Shown here: piece after piece, positions 21,716 to 24,203 of the stretch
Layout of the letters: each line of letters starts with the position of its first letter
Position numbering within the stretch: the stretch's first letter is position 1
Assembly (NCBI GenBank): GCA_034440235.1
Contig: JAWXBR010000033.1
Location: forward strand, 1-24,203
DNA length: 24,203 nt
Direction: 5' to 3'
Source of the DNA: JAWXBR01 sp034440235
GTDB lineage: Bacteria; Bacteroidota; Ignavibacteria; Kapaibacteriales; Kapaibacteriaceae
Notes under the pieces: generated by a model
What the model saw: the letters and a program-made list of their open reading frames with translations, nothing else
Told to the model about the DNA's origin: nothing
Database searches by the model: none
Translations under genes and position numbers: made by a program

Positions 21716-22957
21716 TTATGCATCGACGTTCAGAGCTTCTACACCAGGCAAGGTCTTGCCCTCAAGGAATTCGAGCGAGGCACCACCGCCCGTTGAGACG
21801 TGTGTGATCTTGTCGTGATAACCGAATTGGACAATTGCGGACGCAGAATCGCCGCCTCCGACGATTGTGACGGCTCCATGTTGCGTTGCCTCGGCCATTG
21901 CCTTTGCAATTGCCTCTGTTCCTGCCGCAAACGACGGCATCTCGAAGACACCCATGGGTCCGTTCCACACAACTGTGCCCGCACGGCCGATGACGTCGGA
22001 GTACGTCGCAATGGTTTTCGGTCCTATATCGAGTCCCATCCATCCGTCCTCGATGTCTCCCACTCCAACAGTTTTGTGCTCTGCTTTGTTGTCGAATGCG
22101 CGAGCAACAACAACGTCAGATGGCAATACGAGCGCAACGTTCCGAGACTTCGCTTCGGCAATAAGGTCACGTGCAAGATCTACTTTGTCGGCCTCGAGCA
22201 CCGACGACCCAATGTTCATGTCCATGGCTTTGTAAAACGTAAACATCATGCCACCACCAACCAGGATGGTTTCGCAGATGTCGAACAGCCGACGAATCAC
22301 GTCAATCTTTCCAGAGATTTTCGATCCGCCCATGATTGCGATAAGGGGCTGTTTAGGGGTCTTTAATGCACCACCTAGATACTCGAGTTCCTTCTGCATA
22401 AGAAGTCCAGCGCAGCGCTCTTCAAACAACGCAGCAACACCCGCCGTACTTGCATGTGCACGATGTGCCGTTCCGAACGCATCGTTGCAGTACACATCAC
22501 CGTTGTGCGCAAGCTCTTTTGCAAAGCCTTCGTCGTTTGCCTCTTCTTCGGCATGAAAGCGCAGGTTCTCGAGCAACACAATCTCACCTGGCTTTGCCTG
22601 CGCAATTACCGCTCGTGCGTTTTCGCCAATGCATTCAGGAACGAAGTGCACGGCAGTTTCGAGAGGGAAGTGAACCGCATTGTTTGAGTTGTCTTGCATG
22701 CCATCGACAAGCGCTTTGAGATGTTCTGCAACTGGCTTGAGCGAATATTTTTCGTTGACCTTGCCCTTTGGGCGTCCAAGGTGGGACATCAACACGGCAA
22801 TGCCACCGCGCTCAACAATCGATTGAATGGTAGGCAACGATTCGCGTATGCGTGTGTCGTCGGCAATCGAACCATCGTCGTTTTGCGGCACGTTGAAATC
22901 GACGCGTGTAAGCACGCGCTTTCCGACAACGTCGACGTCTGTAATACTTTTGATCAT
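21716..22957 (-). CDS. pgk: Phosphoglycerate kinase, 413 aa
   Basis: PGK transfers phosphate from 1,3-bisphosphoglycerate to ADP in glycolysis. Nearly every family landmark is present: GKRVLTRVDFNVPQ at the start, MSHLGRPKG near residue 60, LLENLRFHAEEEAND near 132, NDAFGTAHRAHAST near 158, IMGGSKISGKID near 207, WNGPMGVFE near 340 and the nucleotide loop VGGGDSASA near 372. Near the C-terminus HVSTGGGASLEFLEGKTLPG is canonical. The start MIKSITDVDVVGKR is as expected. It follows gap on the same strand with a 64-base gap, the common gap-pgk order. Confidence 0.97.
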   Translation of the reverse strand: MIKSITDVDVVGKRVLTRVDFNVPQNDDGSIADDTRIRESLPTIQSIVERGGIAVLMSHLGRPKGKVNEKYSLKPVAEHLKALVDGMQDNSNNAVHFPLETAVHFVPECIGENARAVIAQAKPGEIVLLENLRFHAEEEANDEGFAKELAHNGDVYCNDAFGTAHRAHASTAGVAALFEERCAGLLMQKELEYLGGALKTPKQPLIAIMGGSKISGKIDVIRRLFDICETILVGGGMMFTFYKAMDMNIGSSVLEADKVDLARDLIAEAKSRNVALVLPSDVVVARAFDNKAEHKTVGVGDIEDGWMGLDIGPKTIATYSDVIGRAGTVVWNGPMGVFEMPSFAAGTEAIAKAMAEATQHGAVTIVGGGDSASAIVQFGYHDKITHVSTGGGASLEFLEGKTLPGVEALNVDA

Positions 22958-23021
22958 TTCGACGACACCCTAATTCGACCCGTGCAATTTTTTATGCAAA
23001 GGTTATTAACGACGCACCTGT

Positions 23022-24014
23022 TCATTTCGACACAAGCATAATCAAATCGGCGATGCGACTCGAATAGCCGTATTCGTTGTCGTACCATCCTGCAACCTTT
23101 ACCATCGAACCCATAGACATTGTAGAGAGCGAATCGAAGACACACGAATGCACGTTGCCAATGATGTCACTCGAGACAAGGGGCTCGTCGCTGTATTCAA
23201 GGATGCCCTTCATAGACCCTTCGGAAGCCCCCTTCATAGCAGCGTTTATCTCGTCTCTTGTAGCCGGACGTTTCAGCATTGCCGTGAAGTCGGTAATAGA
23301 GCCGTCTGGCACTGGCACGCGATACGCGCCGCCGTCGAGCTTGCCCTTGAGTTCAGGGATAACTTCTGTTACTGCTTTTGCAGCGCCGGTGCTTGTTGGA
23401 ATAATGTTCACGGCTGCGGCACGTGCGCGACGTAAATCTTTGTGCGGTAAATCGAGAATGCGTTGGTCGTTTGTGTACGCGTGTACGGTGACCATGAAGC
23501 CTTGCTCTATGCCAAACGAATCGTTAAGAATTTTTACCATCGGCGCAAGACAGTTTGTTGTACACGATGCATTCGAAACCAATTTCTCTGCACCAGTTAA
23601 CACACCTTCGTTTACACCAATAACAACGGTTGCATCGAGTGTGTCTTTTGCGGGTGACGTAAGAATTACCTTCTTCGACGAATTCGCAAGATGCATTTCC
23701 ATCTCAGCGCGCTTCGTGAAATGTCCCGTGGCCTCGATCATTACATCAACATTCTGAAACGGAATTTTAGAGGGGTCTTTTTCTGCGCTGACGGGAATGC
23801 GATCGCCGTTCACGATTAGGTCGCTGCCTTCTACGCCAACGCTACCATCGAAGCGTCCGTGCGACGAATCGTATTTCAACAAGTGCGCCAGGGTGGCTGC
23901 ATCTGTCAGATCGTTAATGCCAACGAAGTCGATGTCTAGTCCGCGCTTCTTCGCGGCCCTGAAAACAAGCCGTCCGATGCGGCCAAACCCATTGATTGCT
24001 ACGCGTATTGCCAT
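23022..24014 (-). CDS. gap: Glyceraldehyde-3-phosphate dehydrogenase, 330 aa
   Basis: GAPDH oxidises glyceraldehyde 3-phosphate to 1,3-bisphosphoglycerate with NAD. The Rossmann start is AIRVAINGFGRIGRLVFRA with VGINDLTD (the D after the second strand favours NAD). The catalytic cysteine is C151 in SNASCTTNC, and the catalytic histidine lies in VTVHAYTNDQ. Phosphate-site segments STGAAKAV and GGAYRVPVPDGSITD follow, and the end has the typical WYDNEYGYSSR. Length is normal. It is the first visible gene of the minus-strand run gap-pgk-rhomboid-ispG, so their promoter is probably to its right. The 36-bp tandem array begins 90 bases upstream of its start codon. Confidence 0.97.
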   Translation of the reverse strand: MAIRVAINGFGRIGRLVFRAAKKRGLDIDFVGINDLTDAATLAHLLKYDSSHGRFDGSVGVEGSDLIVNGDRIPVSAEKDPSKIPFQNVDVMIEATGHFTKRAEMEMHLANSSKKVILTSPAKDTLDATVVIGVNEGVLTGAEKLVSNASCTTNCLAPMVKILNDSFGIEQGFMVTVHAYTNDQRILDLPHKDLRRARAAAVNIIPTSTGAAKAVTEVIPELKGKLDGGAYRVPVPDGSITDFTAMLKRPATRDEINAAMKGASEGSMKGILEYSDEPLVSSDIIGNVHSCVFDSLSTMSMGSMVKVAGWYDNEYGYSSRIADLIMLVSK

Positions 24015-24082
24015 GTGTGTGCTGGTTTAGGTGGGTGATCTTCAGATGTTATTGCGTCTAGATCAAGTGCAGTGTAGAGCAA

Positions 24083-24090
24083 CAAAACTA
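24083..24090 (-). promoter_or_regulatory. Candidate -7 box for gap
   Basis: On the minus strand TAGTTTTG fits the Bacteroidota TAnnTTTG pattern 68-75 bases upstream of the gap start codon. No TTTG is found at the matching -33 distance (inside the tandem array), so this is a weak candidate. Confidence 0.25.
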
Positions 24091-24104
24091 CGAACTAGCG
24101 GCGG

Positions 24105-24203
24105 GGCCGTAGACATGGCCACAGACATAGACATACCCATGGCCGTAGACATGGCCACAGACATAGACATACCCATGGCCGTAGACATGGCCACAGACAT
24201 AGA
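24105..24203. repeat. 36-bp tandem repeat running off the window edge
   Basis: A 36-base unit starting GGCCGTAGACATGGCCACAG is repeated without change at 24105-24140 and 24141-24176 and continues as a partial third copy to 24203. Each unit itself looks like three 12-base subunits, GGCCGTAGACAT, GGCCACAGACAT and AGACATACCCAT. The unit length is a multiple of 3; five of the six frames are open across it. It may be an intergenic minisatellite or part of a repeat-protein gene to the right. Confidence 0.9.

Noticed and set aside
24105..24203. CRISPR array (36-bp repeats)
   Set aside because: The units are directly adjacent, with no spacers, and show internal 12-base periodicity.

Overview
The window looks like a chromosomal segment of an FCB-group bacterium (Bacteroidota/Chlorobiota, possibly a Kapabacteria-like lineage; inference). 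Evidence: an IspG of 644 residues with the large central insertion typical of that group and of plants, two secreted proteins with type IX secretion (T9SS)-like C-terminal domains, a two-component propeller (Reg_prop) gene fragment, a DUF4295-like small protein, and a promoter with the Bacteroidota layout TTTG-N20-TATATTTG ahead of a ribosomal protein operon. Coding density is high on the right and looser on the left.

Left third (1-9265), accessory and partly decayed. It holds the tail of an unidentified protein, a secreted protein (187-714), and then a minus-strand LuxR-type DNA-binding fragment (721-843). About 3.6 kb further right is the N-terminal part of a minus-strand Reg_prop sensor (4443-4964). 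Between them lies a plus-strand cassette: a cysteine-rich secreted protein broken by one in-frame UAA (1616-2194), overlapping a 760-residue secreted beta-propeller protein (2182-4464). The simplest reading is a former sensor/regulator locus that was interrupted and is decaying. Next are an aspartokinase with unusual substrate-site residues plus a small partner gene (minus strand), a DUF4287-like fragment, a T9SS cargo protein, a zinc-ribbon fragment with an in-frame UAG, an AT-rich PD-(D/E)XK nuclease-like gene and an Imm-5-like immunity protein.

Middle (9269-15400). A secreted TPR protein and a secreted BNR/Ycf48-like propeller are followed by a compact translation operon (DUF4295-like, rpmE, rpsR) with a clear promoter. 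It ends at a strong terminator shared with a convergent QueG-like double [4Fe-4S] protein. Next is a membrane DUF3179 protein carrying a CXXCH motif.

Right third (15460-24203), housekeeping. tRNA-Gln(UUG) lies almost on top of prs, then come rplY and a GAF histidine kinase, all on plus. Convergent to them, on minus, are gap, pgk, a rhomboid protease and ispG: lower glycolysis followed by isoprenoid synthesis. A 36-bp tandem array runs off the right edge.

The most striking unexplained signal is a small repeated stem-loop family found three times (5040-5065 plus, 5084-5109 minus, 13122-13147 plus). Each copy has a 7-bp stem beginning GG, a 5-nt loop GAARA and a tail AAACCAC (AAACACC in one copy). 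The stems differ between copies but stay perfectly paired, so structure rather than sequence appears conserved. Two copies are inverted head to head, as in REP doublets. No transposase, CRISPR array or phage module is visible.
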